The translations under genes were made by a program, and so were the position numbers. Source: Arenibacter latericius DSM 15913 (GTDB lineage: Bacteria > Bacteroidota > Bacteroidia > Flavobacteriales > Flavobacteriaceae). From it: a stretch of 64,000 nt of DNA. The notes beneath the pieces were generated by a model. It made no database searches and was not told the DNA's origin. It saw nothing but the letters and a program-made list of their open reading frames with translations. Each line of letters begins with the position of its first letter. The first letter of the stretch is position 1. The stretch spans positions 1 to 64,000 of the forward strand of contig NZ_AUKX01000011.1 of NCBI RefSeq assembly GCF_000424985.1. The letters are read 5' to 3'. Positions 8,543 to 17,624 of the stretch are shown here, piece after piece.

Positions 8543-9256
8543 TTACCCAATTTTCTCCACTTGGTAGTTGATATACTTTTTCTTCATCCATAAATAGGCG
8601 AAGCAATCTATTAGCGGGCCAATTAGTCGATTCCATAACCCATATTTTGCTGTTCCTGCCATTCGTGGAAAATGACGTATGGGGACTTGTAATATGGTTC
8701 CTTCTTGCAAAAGTATCATGGCCGGTAAAAATCGGTGTAGACCATTAAACATGGGTATTCTTTTAGCGTAATCTGTTTTTATCACCTTTAAGGGGCAGCC
8801 AGTATCGTCCATACCATCCTTGGTAAAAGTACGTCTAATGCCATTGGCAATTAAAGAAGAAGCATTCTTCACAAAAGAATCTTTTCTGTTCTCCCTAACT
8901 CCTGTGACTAAGTCATAAGGACCTATTTTTTCTAATAGTAGGTTAAAATCTTCAGGGGAGGTTTGTAGATCAGAATCTATATACCCTAACAGAGGAGTAT
9001 CCACATGATCGAACCCAGCTTTAATTGCTGCACTCAATCCCCTGTTTTGTGCAAATTTTAAATATTGAAAATCCGTATTACGATTGCAGATAGCTTCAAT
9101 AATTTCCTGACTTCTGTCCTTGGATCCGTCGTTTACGAAAAGTACTTTTGCCTTTTTAGTGCAGATTGTTAAGTAATCTCCTAGTTCTTTTTCTACACGT
9201 TCCAAATTGTCTTCTTCGTTGTAGACAGGTACTATTATAGTGAATTCATAAGTCAT
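8543..9256 (-). CDS. Family 2 glycosyltransferase (polyprenyl-phosphate sugar synthase type)
   Basis: A 237-aa cytoplasmic GT2 enzyme resembling dolichyl-phosphate mannose synthase and ArnC. It shows FTIIVPVYNEEDNL at the N-terminus (nucleotide binding), NDGSKDRS, and the DSDLQTSPED metal-binding segment. It lacks the two C-terminal membrane helices of ArnC/GtrB proteins, ending shortly after LIDCFAYLWMKKKY. Likely role: load a sugar from a nucleotide donor onto undecaprenyl phosphate for the ArnT-like transferase downstream. First gene of the operon, with a consensus -7 box about 40 nt upstream. Confidence 0.88.
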   Translation of the reverse strand: MTYEFTIIVPVYNEEDNLERVEKELGDYLTICTKKAKVLFVNDGSKDRSQEIIEAICNRNTDFQYLKFAQNRGLSAAIKAGFDHVDTPLLGYIDSDLQTSPEDFNLLLEKIGPYDLVTGVRENRKDSFVKNASSLIANGIRRTFTKDGMDDTGCPLKVIKTDYAKRIPMFNGLHRFLPAMILLQEGTILQVPIRHFPRMAGTAKYGLWNRLIGPLIDCFAYLWMKKKYINYQVEKIG

Positions 9257-9298
9257 TATTCCTGGGCTATGTTAATCTGAATCTAACATTTAATGGGT

Positions 9299-9306
9299 CA
9301 AAGATA
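9299..9306 (-). promoter_or_regulatory. -7 promoter box TATCTTTG for the GT2/LAB_N/ArnT operon
   Basis: CAAAGATA on the plus strand reads TATCTTTG on the minus strand, an exact TAnnTTTG match upstream of the GT2 start. No clear TTG at 19 nt. Confidence 0.6.
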
Positions 9307-9366
9307 ATAACTTTGCAAAGCTATATGGTATTAATTATATTCCTTATTTATATAATTGTAAGTTGA

Positions 9367-10407
9367 CTAATCTTCTTTGGAAAGTTTAATAAGTTTTTCT
9401 GCTGCAGAAAATGGAGATAATTTACCTTCTAAAACTTGGGAAGTCATCTTTTCCATTAGTGGCCCTATTTTTTTGTTCTGATAAAAATCTTGTTTAAGGA
9501 GGTCGTCAATCGTTTGTAATAACCAATATTTATTTTGTTCTTTTCGGTTAGAGTTGAAGTGTCCATTATTCTTGGTTTTTTCTGCAAATTCCTTAATCAC
9601 TTCCCATATTTCCTCAATACCGGTGTATTCTGTGGCAGAACAGCTAAGCACCTTAGTTGTCCACCCATTTCTTTTAGGGGGATATAAGTGTAACGCCTTA
9701 GAAAATTCCATTTTTGCTTGTTTAGCTTGTTCTAGGTTTTTTCCGTCTGCCTTATTGATGGTAATTAGGTCTGCCATTTCCATAATTCCGCGCTTAATTC
9801 CTTGTAGCTCGTCCCCAGCACCAGCTAGTTTTAGTAATAAGAAAAAGTCGGCCATTCCATGTACTGCGGTCTCGCTTTGTCCTACCCCTACAGTTTCAAT
9901 CAATATTATATCGTACCCAGCTGCTTCACACAATACAATACTTTCCCTTGTTTTTCTAGCTACTCCTCCCAAAGAACTACCGGCAGGGGAGGGGCGTATA
10001 AAGGCATTAGGGTCTCGTACTAATTCTTGCATACGAGTTTTATCGCCCAAAATACTTCCTTTACTGATGGAGCTAGATGGGTCTACTGCTAATACTGCAA
10101 CTTTTTTCCCTAATTTGGTAAGGCTCCTTCCAAATGCTTCTATAAATGTACTCTTACCAACACCGGGTACCCCAGTGATACCAATGCGAATGCTTTTGCC
10201 GCTATGGGGTAAACACCTTTCGATAATTTCTTGAGATGAGTGGCTGTGTTTTTTATTACTGCTTTCTATCAATGTGATGGCTCTTGCCAATGCAGAGATA
10301 TCTCCTTTTAAAATACCAGTAACTAATTCTGAGGTAGAGGGAATATTCTTTCTAAAGGATTTTATTTTAGAAATATTAGTTGTTCTGAAATGTTTGTCTG
10401 TATTCAA
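9367..10407 (-). CDS. meaB: Methylmalonyl-CoA mutase-associated GTPase MeaB
   Basis: A 346-aa G3E P-loop GTPase that protects and reloads adenosylcobalamin in methylmalonyl-CoA mutase. Visible motifs: Walker A GVPGVGKST (79-87), the base-binding/switch segment DPSSSISKGSILGDKTRM (109-126), ETVGVGQSE (171-179) and the NKADG guanine-specificity motif (218-222). Length is normal. It follows the DUF2911 gene with a 1-nt gap, so they are probably cotranscribed. The mutase genes are not in the window. The PduO-type adenosyltransferase at 21807-22385 is the other B12-pathway gene here. Confidence 0.95.
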   Translation of the reverse strand: MNTDKHFRTTNISKIKSFRKNIPSTSELVTGILKGDISALARAITLIESSNKKHSHSSQEIIERCLPHSGKSIRIGITGVPGVGKSTFIEAFGRSLTKLGKKVAVLAVDPSSSISKGSILGDKTRMQELVRDPNAFIRPSPAGSSLGGVARKTRESIVLCEAAGYDIILIETVGVGQSETAVHGMADFFLLLKLAGAGDELQGIKRGIMEMADLITINKADGKNLEQAKQAKMEFSKALHLYPPKRNGWTTKVLSCSATEYTGIEEIWEVIKEFAEKTKNNGHFNSNRKEQNKYWLLQTIDDLLKQDFYQNKKIGPLMEKMTSQVLEGKLSPFSAAEKLIKLSKED

Positions 10408-10408
10408 C

Positions 10409-10969
10409 TTAATGATGAATTGGTAAGCTTACTTTAGTTTGATCCCATAATAAGCTTAAATATACACTATCGCCTTGATCAAATTGTATGGTGAAGCGCT
10501 CAATAGGAGCTTTAAGTTTAGTAACAGGTGCCGTAACTTTTACTACATCCCATAGAGGCTCTCTTGTGGTTTCTTTACCGCCACTTAAAATAGTTACGCC
10601 CCAATCCGGGACTTCACTATTAAAAATTATCTCCCAACTAGACTCGTTAGGAATTGTCCATAGGGAATAGGTGCCTGCAGCCAAATCCTTTCCTTCTATA
10701 GTTACCTTTGTAGCGGTAGTAAAAGTAGTTGGTTCATTGGCGCCGGTCCTCCATACAATGCCATAAGGGACTAAGTCTCCAAAAATAACACGATCTTTTT
10801 TATATGGGCTGGAATAGTTAACAATAATATCCATCCCATTTTCATTATAGGTAGCTGTTCTTTCGGGACTGTGTTTTTTGGTCTGTTTTATTAAATAAGA
10901 CTTTCCTCCTAAAAAGAATGCTAGGACAAGTACCGCAATAATTAGCAATAACCATTTTAAGAATTTCAT
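10409..10969 (-). CDS. DUF2911 domain protein with N-terminal membrane anchor
   Basis: A 186-aa protein with one N-terminal hydrophobic helix (about residues 4-21) and a periplasmic DUF2911 domain. The recognisable core runs VNYSSPYKKDR..IFGDLVPYGIVWRTGANE, then LAAGTYSLWTIPNESSWEIIFN. Function is unknown; the family is widespread in Bacteroidota. It lies 30 nt downstream of the aldose epimerase and 1 nt upstream of meaB, so it may be read with either. Confidence 0.88.
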   Translation of the reverse strand: MKFLKWLLLIIAVLVLAFFLGGKSYLIKQTKKHSPERTATYNENGMDIIVNYSSPYKKDRVIFGDLVPYGIVWRTGANEPTTFTTATKVTIEGKDLAAGTYSLWTIPNESSWEIIFNSEVPDWGVTILSGGKETTREPLWDVVKVTAPVTKLKAPIERFTIQFDQGDSVYLSLLWDQTKVSLPIHH

Positions 10970-10999
10970 AATTAGTAGATTAGGTGCTGTTAGTACTTC

Positions 11000-11908
11000 C
11001 TAAGTTACAAAACCAAATCTATATTCTGTTTCATTATGATAGGATTCTCCTGGATTTAGAATGCTATTTGGGAAGTTTGGTTGATTGGGTGCATCTGGAT
11101 AATTCTGTGTTTCAAAACAAATTGCCGCAAATTCGGGCGGGGTATAAACTACCATTGAATGTTGATTGGTTATTACCTCCATAGTTATACCAGACTTATT
11201 GGTGGCTAATTTAGTGTTGTAGGGTAAATTGGTATCTAATACAAAAGGGGTGTCTAATTGTGTTTCCCCTATTTTTCTTTGGTGTAAGAAGTCATAATCG
11301 CTTCCTTTTACCGATACTACTTCTCCTGTAGGCATTAGCTTGTGATCTAGCGCTATAAAATCTGAGCAAGGCATTTGTAAATCGTAATGATTCAGTTGCT
11401 CCTCACCATCTAAATTAAAATAGGAGTGATTGGTAAGGTTAATAGGGGTAGACTTGTCCGTAGTTGCTTCATGGATGATATGTAAAGAAGCGCCTATCAA
11501 TTTATAGGTAAGCGTAACGCTGAGGTTGCCAGGATAACCTTCTTCCATGTCCTTACTAAAATAGGTGAGGGTAATATGGGGGTTTTCTCCTTCGTGAACT
11601 TCTTTAATGTTCCATGTTTTTTTTCCAAACCCTTCTTTTCCACCGTGTAGATGCACTCCATTCTCGGAATATAGGGGGTAAGATATCCCATCAATAGTAA
11701 AGCTACTATTAGAAATCCTACCTGCATAACGACCAATACATGCACCAAGAGACTTATTGTCTGTTAAATATTTTTCGGGCTCTTCAAAGCCAACCACTAC
11801 ATTGGTGTCTTTTCCATGTTTATCTTTTAGGACTAGTTTCTGAATAATTGCCCCATATTCTAGTACCGTAAGGGTAATATAATTGTTTTGTATAGTTGCC
11901 AGTTTCAA
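11000..11908 (-). CDS. Aldose 1-epimerase (galactose mutarotase)
   Basis: A 302-aa mutarotase of the GalM family that interconverts alpha and beta anomers of hexoses. Family residues are present: NR-type segment GRYAGRI (59-65), HLHGG (86-90), catalytic acid His161 in NLTNHSYFNL and catalytic base Glu266 in CFETQNYPDAPNQPNF. It is shorter than the approximately 340-380 aa forms and has no signal peptide, so it is cytoplasmic. It begins downstream of a strong terminator that insulates it from the Gfo/Idh operon. Confidence 0.92.
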   Translation of the reverse strand: MKLATIQNNYITLTVLEYGAIIQKLVLKDKHGKDTNVVVGFEEPEKYLTDNKSLGACIGRYAGRISNSSFTIDGISYPLYSENGVHLHGGKEGFGKKTWNIKEVHEGENPHITLTYFSKDMEEGYPGNLSVTLTYKLIGASLHIIHEATTDKSTPINLTNHSYFNLDGEEQLNHYDLQMPCSDFIALDHKLMPTGEVVSVKGSDYDFLHQRKIGETQLDTPFVLDTNLPYNTKLATNKSGITMEVITNQHSMVVYTPPEFAAICFETQNYPDAPNQPNFPNSILNPGESYHNETEYRFGFVT

Positions 11909-12084
11909 GGTTTTTCTTTTTTAATTAACGATAAAAATACTCTTTTTTATGAAAAAGGAAATTACCTCCTATCCATTCAGAAAACGTAGTTTAGTTTCTA
12001 AATCTTAGAATGAGATACGCTTAAAGAGTATTTTCCCAATTACTGCTTAAAAAGTAAATTTCAGGAGGTTTACTACTAAATAAA

Positions 12085-12111
12085 AAGGCGAAGTAATTTC
12101 TACTTCGCCTT
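12085..12111 (-). terminator. Rho-independent-type terminator of the DUF1080/Gfo-Idh operon
   Basis: A perfect 11-bp stem (AAGGCGAAGTA with TACTTCGCCTT) with a 5-nt loop, followed on the minus strand by TTTTTATTT. It lies 25 nt after the oxidoreductase stop codon. Confidence 0.88.
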
Positions 12112-12135
12112 AATGACTTGAAATATGTAAGTTAA

Positions 12136-13464
12136 TTAAATTTTTGGTTCCCAACCTTTTTCATATTCTCTTGTCCAGTGGGACATGGCTTCAGGATCAT
12201 TCTTTATTTTTCCTGTTGTTGTGTCTATATTAATAGTTCTTCCCACATCCTGTGCAATATTACCAAGATGGCAAAGCATCGTAGATATACTGGCATCGGT
12301 AATAGGGGAGTTCTGAATCTTGTCTTCCCTAATCGCATCAAAAAAGTTATGTACGTGGTTCACGTCTAATCCTCCCATCCCTTGGGTATTGGTAGTGGCA
12401 CTTTCAACACCTTCTTCCACCTTTTTAATCAGACTTCCGTCTAAATTGTACAATTCATAGGCGTTTCTAGAAAGGGTGATTGTTCCCTTACTTCCATATA
12501 TTGTGGCGCCTCTTCCCGGCTGATCGGGTTTTATTACTCCACGACTATGGCCTGTCCACGTGATAAATTTCTCGGCCCCATATTTAAAAGTCACTTGTTG
12601 GTTGTCTACAAATTCCCAGTCATCTTGATAGGTATACTTTCCACCAAAGGAAGTTACGCTATCTGGCAAATCTACTCCTAGTGCCCATCGGCATACATCT
12701 ATTTCATGTGTGCCATTGTTATGTAGTTCACCTGTTCCCCAAGTTCGGAACCAGTGCCAATTGTATGGGTGGATATTATCGCGAAAATCTTCTCTTGGTG
12801 CTGGTCCTTGCCATAAGTCCCAATCCAATGTTTTGGGAACGTCTACCTTATTTCCGATACCAATAGACCCTCTATTGTTAGAATAATAAGCCTCCCCTTT
12901 ATAGACTTCCCCAATAATCCCTTCTTTAATTTCTTTTACCGCCAACATGGAGCTTTGTGCTGATCGCTGTTGGTTGCCCATCTGAACTTTTTTACCGTAT
13001 TTTTTTTGTGCAGCTACTAGTAATTCATTTTCATGTGGATTGTGACTACAGGGTTTTTCTACATAAACGTGTTTTCCTGCTTGTAATGCCATAATAGCCA
13101 TAGGAGCATGCCAATGTTCTGGAGTAGCAATAAATACCGCATCTACATTTTTGTCGTCTAGTATTTTTCTAAAGTCTTTTTCCACTTTAGGGACGTATCC
13201 GATATTCTTTTGACACCATTCATTATGCTCAGCAATTATCACGTCATCTACATCACAATTGTATATTATCTTGGCATTAGGATCTTGGTGTATGGCCACT
13301 ATATGTGCTTTAGCCCTGCTTCTAACACCTATTACTGCAACATTTAATTGATCGTTAGCACCTAAAATATTTCCGTATCCCATTTGGGGTAGGACTAGAC
13401 CACCCAAGGTAACAGCGGCACTTCCTGCTGCCGTTTTTTTAATAAAATTTCTTCTAGTATTCAT
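12136..13464 (-). CDS. Tat-exported Gfo/Idh/MocA family oxidoreductase
   Basis: A 442-aa NAD(P)-dependent sugar oxidoreductase with a twin-arginine signal (RRNFIKK at 4-10 followed by a hydrophobic, Ala/Gly-rich stretch). The Rossmann segment is VAVIGVRSRAKAH (from about 42), and EKPCSHNP carries the conserved Lys137-Pro. The C-terminal substrate domain includes HNNGTHEIDVCRWAL. Tat export fits a cofactor-containing enzyme folded before export. It is immediately downstream of the double DUF1080 lipoprotein with zero spacing, so the two form one operon, likely oxidising and cleaving glycosides through a 3-keto intermediate in the periplasm. The reaction is inferred from family and context. Confidence 0.9.
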   Translation of the reverse strand: MNTRRNFIKKTAAGSAAVTLGGLVLPQMGYGNILGANDQLNVAVIGVRSRAKAHIVAIHQDPNAKIIYNCDVDDVIIAEHNEWCQKNIGYVPKVEKDFRKILDDKNVDAVFIATPEHWHAPMAIMALQAGKHVYVEKPCSHNPHENELLVAAQKKYGKKVQMGNQQRSAQSSMLAVKEIKEGIIGEVYKGEAYYSNNRGSIGIGNKVDVPKTLDWDLWQGPAPREDFRDNIHPYNWHWFRTWGTGELHNNGTHEIDVCRWALGVDLPDSVTSFGGKYTYQDDWEFVDNQQVTFKYGAEKFITWTGHSRGVIKPDQPGRGATIYGSKGTITLSRNAYELYNLDGSLIKKVEEGVESATTNTQGMGGLDVNHVHNFFDAIREDKIQNSPITDASISTMLCHLGNIAQDVGRTINIDTTTGKIKNDPEAMSHWTREYEKGWEPKI

Positions 13465-14856
13465 TTACTCTTGGTTTTTTATACGCTTGATTTTGATATT
13501 CTTAAAAGATACGTGATCACCGTGATCCTGAAGAAGGATGTGACCCTCATCGCTTTCACCAAAATTTGGCCATTTTACATATTTACTTTCTGCTACCAAT
13601 TTGCGGTATTCAGGGCTTTTACGTTCATATTCTAACACCTTTGTTCCGTTTAGCCAATGTTCTACATGATTGTTGATTGACTTAATATGTGCAGTGTTCC
13701 ATTCCCCAATGGGATTAATGGGCTTATTTGGATCTGCTTGGATAAGGTCGTACAAGGAGGCTACTGTTCTGCTTCCTTCATGATTGCCTTGGTTAGCGTC
13801 AGGGTGGCGGGCATCATCTAATATTTGGTATTCCAGTCCAATAGAAGATCCAGGTCCTTTGTTGAGGTCCGTATTCACATAATATTTAATGCCACTATTG
13901 GCACCTTCGGTAAGTTTAAAATCTACCTTTAACTCAAAATCTCCGAAAAGTTCGGTGGTTACAATATCACCACCTGCTGCCGACTCCTCACCGCCAGAGG
14001 CTAATACGTTTAGTACTCCGTCTTTAATTTCCCATCCTTTTTCAGGAAAGTTATCTAGTCTGGCGCCTCGCCATCCATTAGTGGTTTCTCCATCCCATAG
14101 CAATTCCCAATTGTCCTTAGCTTCATTTACTGTAAGCTTGTTTTTGGTGATTATAGGAGTCAAGGGCGAATTTGTGGAATAGGTGTCTAGATCTTCCGTA
14201 AGGATTCTTATATTTTTCCAAATAATAGGAGTGCCCTCGGTCTTATCTTTTCCAATGCTGTGTACTTGAAGGGCTATAAAGCCACTTGCCGTTTTATCAT
14301 CTATTAAATAAGCGGCTGGTACTCCGTTGATCCATGTTTTAATAGTATCTCCAATAGCTTCTATTCTATAGTGATTCCAATCATTTTGTTTGAATGCTTT
14401 TTGAGCTTCAGGATTATTCTCTAAGGTGTTTAGCCATCCCCGTCGACTTTCGTCATATATGCCTGCGCTCCATGCTCTTTTAGATGGGTCTATTTCTATC
14501 TGATACCCGTGTACTCTACCATTTTTATAGGTCGGAATACTATTGCTCCTGATTTGAATACCAGAATTCATGCTAGAATCTACTTTATATTCTAGTTCAA
14601 GAATAAAATCGGCATACATTTTATCAGTGGCTAAAAAGGAATTAGGAGTTCCATGGACCGTAGTCCCTATAATAGTCCCATCCTTAACGGTGTAATTGGC
14701 CTCACCTCCCTTTTGGTTCCATCCTTTTAAAGTGGATCCGTCAAAAAGAGCTACCCAAGGGGTATTGTCTTTTTTAGACTCTGAGCAAGAAATGATTAAT
14801 AGGGTAAATAGAGTAATAGTAGTAACGAAAATGTGGTTCTTTAAATTAGATTTCAT
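13465..14856 (-). CDS. Lipoprotein with two DUF1080 (3-keto-glycoside hydrolase/lyase-like) domains
   Basis: A 463-aa lipoprotein (hydrophobic signal, lipobox LIISC, Cys24). Two DUF1080 concanavalin-like domains follow: about 35-225 ([18 protein letters not shown] ... NSGIQIRS) and 250-460 ([15 protein letters not shown] ... NSGIKYYV, then GEWNTAHI). DUF1080 proteins include enzymes acting on 3-keto-glycosides. First gene of a two-gene operon with the Tat-exported oxidoreductase, whose product could be its substrate. A duplicated DUF1080 in one chain may bind or process two sugar units; that part is inference. Confidence 0.9.
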   Translation of the reverse strand: MKSNLKNHIFVTTITLFTLLIISCSESKKDNTPWVALFDGSTLKGWNQKGGEANYTVKDGTIIGTTVHGTPNSFLATDKMYADFILELEYKVDSSMNSGIQIRSNSIPTYKNGRVHGYQIEIDPSKRAWSAGIYDESRRGWLNTLENNPEAQKAFKQNDWNHYRIEAIGDTIKTWINGVPAAYLIDDKTASGFIALQVHSIGKDKTEGTPIIWKNIRILTEDLDTYSTNSPLTPIITKNKLTVNEAKDNWELLWDGETTNGWRGARLDNFPEKGWEIKDGVLNVLASGGEESAAGGDIVTTELFGDFELKVDFKLTEGANSGIKYYVNTDLNKGPGSSIGLEYQILDDARHPDANQGNHEGSRTVASLYDLIQADPNKPINPIGEWNTAHIKSINNHVEHWLNGTKVLEYERKSPEYRKLVAESKYVKWPNFGESDEGHILLQDHGDHVSFKNIKIKRIKNQE

Positions 14857-14996
14857 TGTATTGGAATGAATGGTGGTTGATTAATTTATTTCTTCAACTT
14901 AGAAAGATATAAAAAAGTGCGAATTATTCCTTATATGCTTATTATGGTTTTATACCTAAAGCGCTCATTTTTAATAAATGATATGGATGAAGCAGT

Positions 14997-15680
14997 CTAT
15001 TTTAACAATTCAGTAAATTTTTGTTGGAATTTTTTTAGTCTGGGAATAGAAACACTTTTAATATAGGGGTTGTCTGGGTGTTTTTTTTCGTAATCCTGAT
15101 GGTATTCTTCTGCTTTATAAAAAACGGTATGGGGTTTTACCTCTGTAATAATTGGAGAGGAGTATATCTCCTGTTCTGTTAATTTAGAAATATATTCTGT
15201 TATGATTTTCTTTTCGGTATCCGTTTTGTAAAAAGCAATAGATCTGTATTGTGGACCTTTGTCCGGGCCTTGCCTATTTGGTGTGGTAGGATCGTGTGAT
15301 CCAAAGAAAACCTTTACTAGGGTTTTAAAGGAAACCACTTTTGGGTCGTAATACACGGCAACGGTTTCTGCATGGGAAGTTTTACCATAGGCAACTTCTT
15401 CATAGGTGGGATTGGTTTTTTTTCCACCTGCATAACCAGAAATGGCTTCTTCTACCCCTTTTACATGTTCAAAAATTGCTTCTACACACCAAAAGCAACC
15501 ACTCGCAAAATAGGCAGTTTCTAAGTTTTGTAGGTCTTGAGGAGGAGGAACTTTTATGTGGTTTGTATTGCTATTTCCTTTGTTATTAGATAAACACCCC
15601 ATAGTAAAAAAACTTACTATCAATAATACACATAAGCGTACTATGGGCAACTTCTTGTTGTTGTTTTCAATCTTAATCAT
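14997..15680 (-). CDS. msrA: Peptide-methionine (S)-S-oxide reductase MsrA, exported lipoprotein form
   Basis: MsrA of 227 aa, reducing methionine S-sulfoxide in proteins. The catalytic motif GCFWC is at 61-65 (nucleophile Cys62, possible partner Cys65), with the usual GYAGG, SHAETV and YHQDY segments. The N-terminus is extended: a hydrophobic signal at about 12-28 ending FTMGC, with Cys29 as the lipidation site, so the enzyme probably acts in the periplasm or on the cell envelope. No C-terminal resolving cysteine is seen. No msrB lies beside it. Confidence 0.93.
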   Translation of the reverse strand: MIKIENNNKKLPIVRLCVLLIVSFFTMGCLSNNKGNSNTNHIKVPPPQDLQNLETAYFASGCFWCVEAIFEHVKGVEEAISGYAGGKKTNPTYEEVAYGKTSHAETVAVYYDPKVVSFKTLVKVFFGSHDPTTPNRQGPDKGPQYRSIAFYKTDTEKKIITEYISKLTEQEIYSSPIITEVKPHTVFYKAEEYHQDYEKKHPDNPYIKSVSIPRLKKFQQKFTELLK

Positions 15681-16092
15681 ATTATTAAATTATTATATAA
15701 ATAAAGTTGTTTTAGAAATCTTCAGTTAAGTCGTATAGAAATATGCTGTATGTACTATTCTGAATGGTTTTTTTTGGTAGCCATAAGATAACAAATTAAA
15801 GCGCTAACTAAGGCTGCCGGTATATGCAAAATGAATTTATCAGCCTTTTATAGAACACCTCTGCCTACTGTTTTCTCTAAGTTAATTAATAATAATTAGT
15901 GTTCTGTATTTAGTTATTTAACTGATTATAAATTAATTAGGTCGATAATTTTTAGTGCCTGAGTATTATAACTGATATTTTACACACTTTATCTGACGTT
16001 TTGTTGATCACCGAAAAGTTATGCCGATTAACGGATTAGATCTCATAGTGTACACAATAGGGCGTTATCATTGCACTACAATATTCCAAATT
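15681..16092. other. AT-rich intergenic region between msrA and a small secreted protein gene
   Basis: Should hold the divergent promoters of msrA and of the plus-strand gene at 16093. No exact TAnnTTTG box is present next to either gene; the closest is TATCATTG near 16066. The only coding-like stretch is the short minus-strand frame at 15755-15829, listed separately. Confidence 0.5.
15755..15829 (-). other. Tentative 24-codon hydrophobic frame (micro-ORF or gene remnant)
   Basis: On the minus strand, a TTG-started frame encodes a hydrophobic stretch (HIPAALVSALICYLMATKKN) ending in a charged tail and a stop, which resembles a single membrane helix or the last helix of a lost transporter. 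The frame stays open a few codons further upstream without an ATG. No promoter or conservation evidence; it may be chance. Confidence 0.2.
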
Positions 16093-16329
16093 ATGAAGGC
16101 GTTTTTAATTTTTATTTTTATTCTTTTTGTCGGTATTTCTGTTCAAGCTCAAAGTACAAGTGATAAAGTTGTTTTGGTATCTAATTCAATGGAGGTTGAA
16201 GTTGGTAGTAAGGTAGAAGCTATAACACAGAATGCTGATGAGGTTGCACGAGTATATAAATTTAAAAATGCTAGGATTATGAAGGCGTTGTCTTTTAAAA
16301 CGAAATTGGATAAGTCCAGACTAACGTAA
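16093..16329 (+). CDS. Small secreted protein, function unknown
   Basis: A 78-aa protein with a clear signal peptide (MKAFLIFIFILFVGISVQAQ) and a mature part of about 58 residues rich in Val, Glu and Lys. The end resembles YKFKNARIMKALSFKTKLD, a pattern I recognise from small secreted flavobacterial proteins. The frame is open further upstream to 16021, but the ATG at 16093 gives a proper signal peptide and is chosen. No cysteines in the mature part. Convergent with the histidine kinase gene. Confidence 0.7.
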   Translation: MKAFLIFIFILFVGISVQAQSTSDKVVLVSNSMEVEVGSKVEAITQNADEVARVYKFKNARIMKALSFKTKLDKSRLT

Positions 16330-16394
16330 TCAATATTGCTTTAACCTCTTTCTTGAGTAGTACAACACCTTGGTTTAATATAGTTTTCGCAATG

Positions 16395-17624
16395 TTATTT
16401 GACTATTGTTTTTGGGTCGGGAATAAATTGATGTTTTACTTCAGAGAAGGTTACAATATAATAAGTTCCTTTTTTGGAATGATCCCTATTAATAGTTCCT
16501 TGTAGTTGTCTTACTAAATTATGTATTAACTTAAGTCCTAACGTTTCCGAGTTATTGAAATTTACATCTTTAGGAAAACCTGCACCATTATCTCCGATAA
16601 CCAGTTCATAATCTAGCTTGTTTAGCTTTTTTATTTCAATATAGATTTCCCCATGTCCTTTATCTTCAATTCCGTATTTCAAGGCATTGGTAATTATTTC
16701 ATTAATTAGGAGCCCCAAGGGAATGGCTGTATCGATTCCTAATTTTACGTCTGGAATAACAATGTTTAGAGTGATATTGTTTTCTGAACCTTTGAAGGAC
16801 TTTATTAAATAATCTCCCAGTTCACGGACATAGGAGCTATATTCAATTTTTGAGAGGTCTTTTCGCATATAAAGCATTTCGTGAACCATTGCCATAGAAA
16901 TGACTCGATTTTGGCTGCTTTTAAGAATATTCTTAATTTTTTTGTCCTCCGTGCTTCTAGATTGAAGACTAAGGAGACTAGATACAGTTTGAAGATTGTT
17001 CTTAACCCTATGGTGAATCTCTTTAAGTAAGGTGTCCTTTTCCTTGATACTAATTTCATTATCTTTTTTGATCTTATGTAGGTCACTATGTGCTTTAAGA
17101 AGGTTTTTGCCAACAACACTTCCAAGCATATAAACAGAAAATATGATACTGAAAAGGCTGAAAAGGTTTCTACTTTCAATAGGGACTACGTTTGGGGTAA
17201 AATTAAATTCTGCTACACTTTGAGAATAGATTAAGACAATGATTAAGATATTGAGGTTTAAATAAACCCTTCCGTAAGTTTGAGTGCTTATATATCCTGT
17301 AAATACGATAATTGCTAAAACAAAAATAAACGGACTATTTATACCGCCACTGAATAAAGTAATGGCTATGGCAGTAGCAAGCCCCATTATAGAGCTTATA
17401 TTATAGGTGAGATTTAGAGATCTATGTTTAAAATAAAAGTAGGTGTTCACCAAGTTCAATATTCCAAATGAAATAAATAGATAGGGAATAATTTGGGTTA
17501 TACTAAGGAACGTAATACAGAGAATCCCAAATATAATGGTAAGTAAAGATGAGATATAGTTAACCCGTATAGTTAGTTGTACCTTATCCTTTAATTGATG
17601 TATTTCCTCAAGGGGTCTGAGCAT
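16395..17624 (-). CDS. Membrane sensor histidine kinase (HisKA_2/HATPase)
   Basis: A 409-aa kinase. Residues 1-175 hold about six membrane helices with short loops and no large periplasmic sensor. A coiled linker (about 178-200) leads to the HisKA_2 phosphoacceptor EIHHRVKNNLQTV with His204, and then the ATPase domain with N-box INEIITNALKYG and G1 box GDNGAGFP. This class often works with unusual regulators rather than a paired OmpR-type partner, and no response regulator lies next to it. It could sense a membrane or small-molecule signal; the ligand is unknown. Confidence 0.9.
   Translation of the reverse strand: MLRPLEEIHQLKDKVQLTIRVNYISSLLTIIFGILCITFLSITQIIPYLFISFGILNLVNTYFYFKHRSLNLTYNISSIMGLATAIAITLFSGGINSPFIFVLAIIVFTGYISTQTYGRVYLNLNILIIVLIYSQSVAEFNFTPNVVPIESRNLFSLFSIIFSVYMLGSVVGKNLLKAHSDLHKIKKDNEISIKEKDTLLKEIHHRVKNNLQTVSSLLSLQSRSTEDKKIKNILKSSQNRVISMAMVHEMLYMRKDLSKIEYSSYVRELGDYLIKSFKGSENNITLNIVIPDVKLGIDTAIPLGLLINEIITNALKYGIEDKGHGEIYIEIKKLNKLDYELVIGDNGAGFPKDVNFNNSETLGLKLIHNLVRQLQGTINRDHSKKGTYYIVTFSEVKHQFIPDPKTIVK

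Noticed and set aside
9554-10234. 226-codon plus-strand ORF
   Set aside because: Lies fully antisense to meaB, whose motifs are complete. Its product is Ser/Pro/Ile-rich with no domain, so it is a shadow frame.
11014-11021. TAGATTTG -7-like box inside the end of the aldose epimerase gene
   Set aside because: Matches the consensus but lies in coding sequence without a TTG at the right spacing; chance hits are expected in AT-rich DNA.
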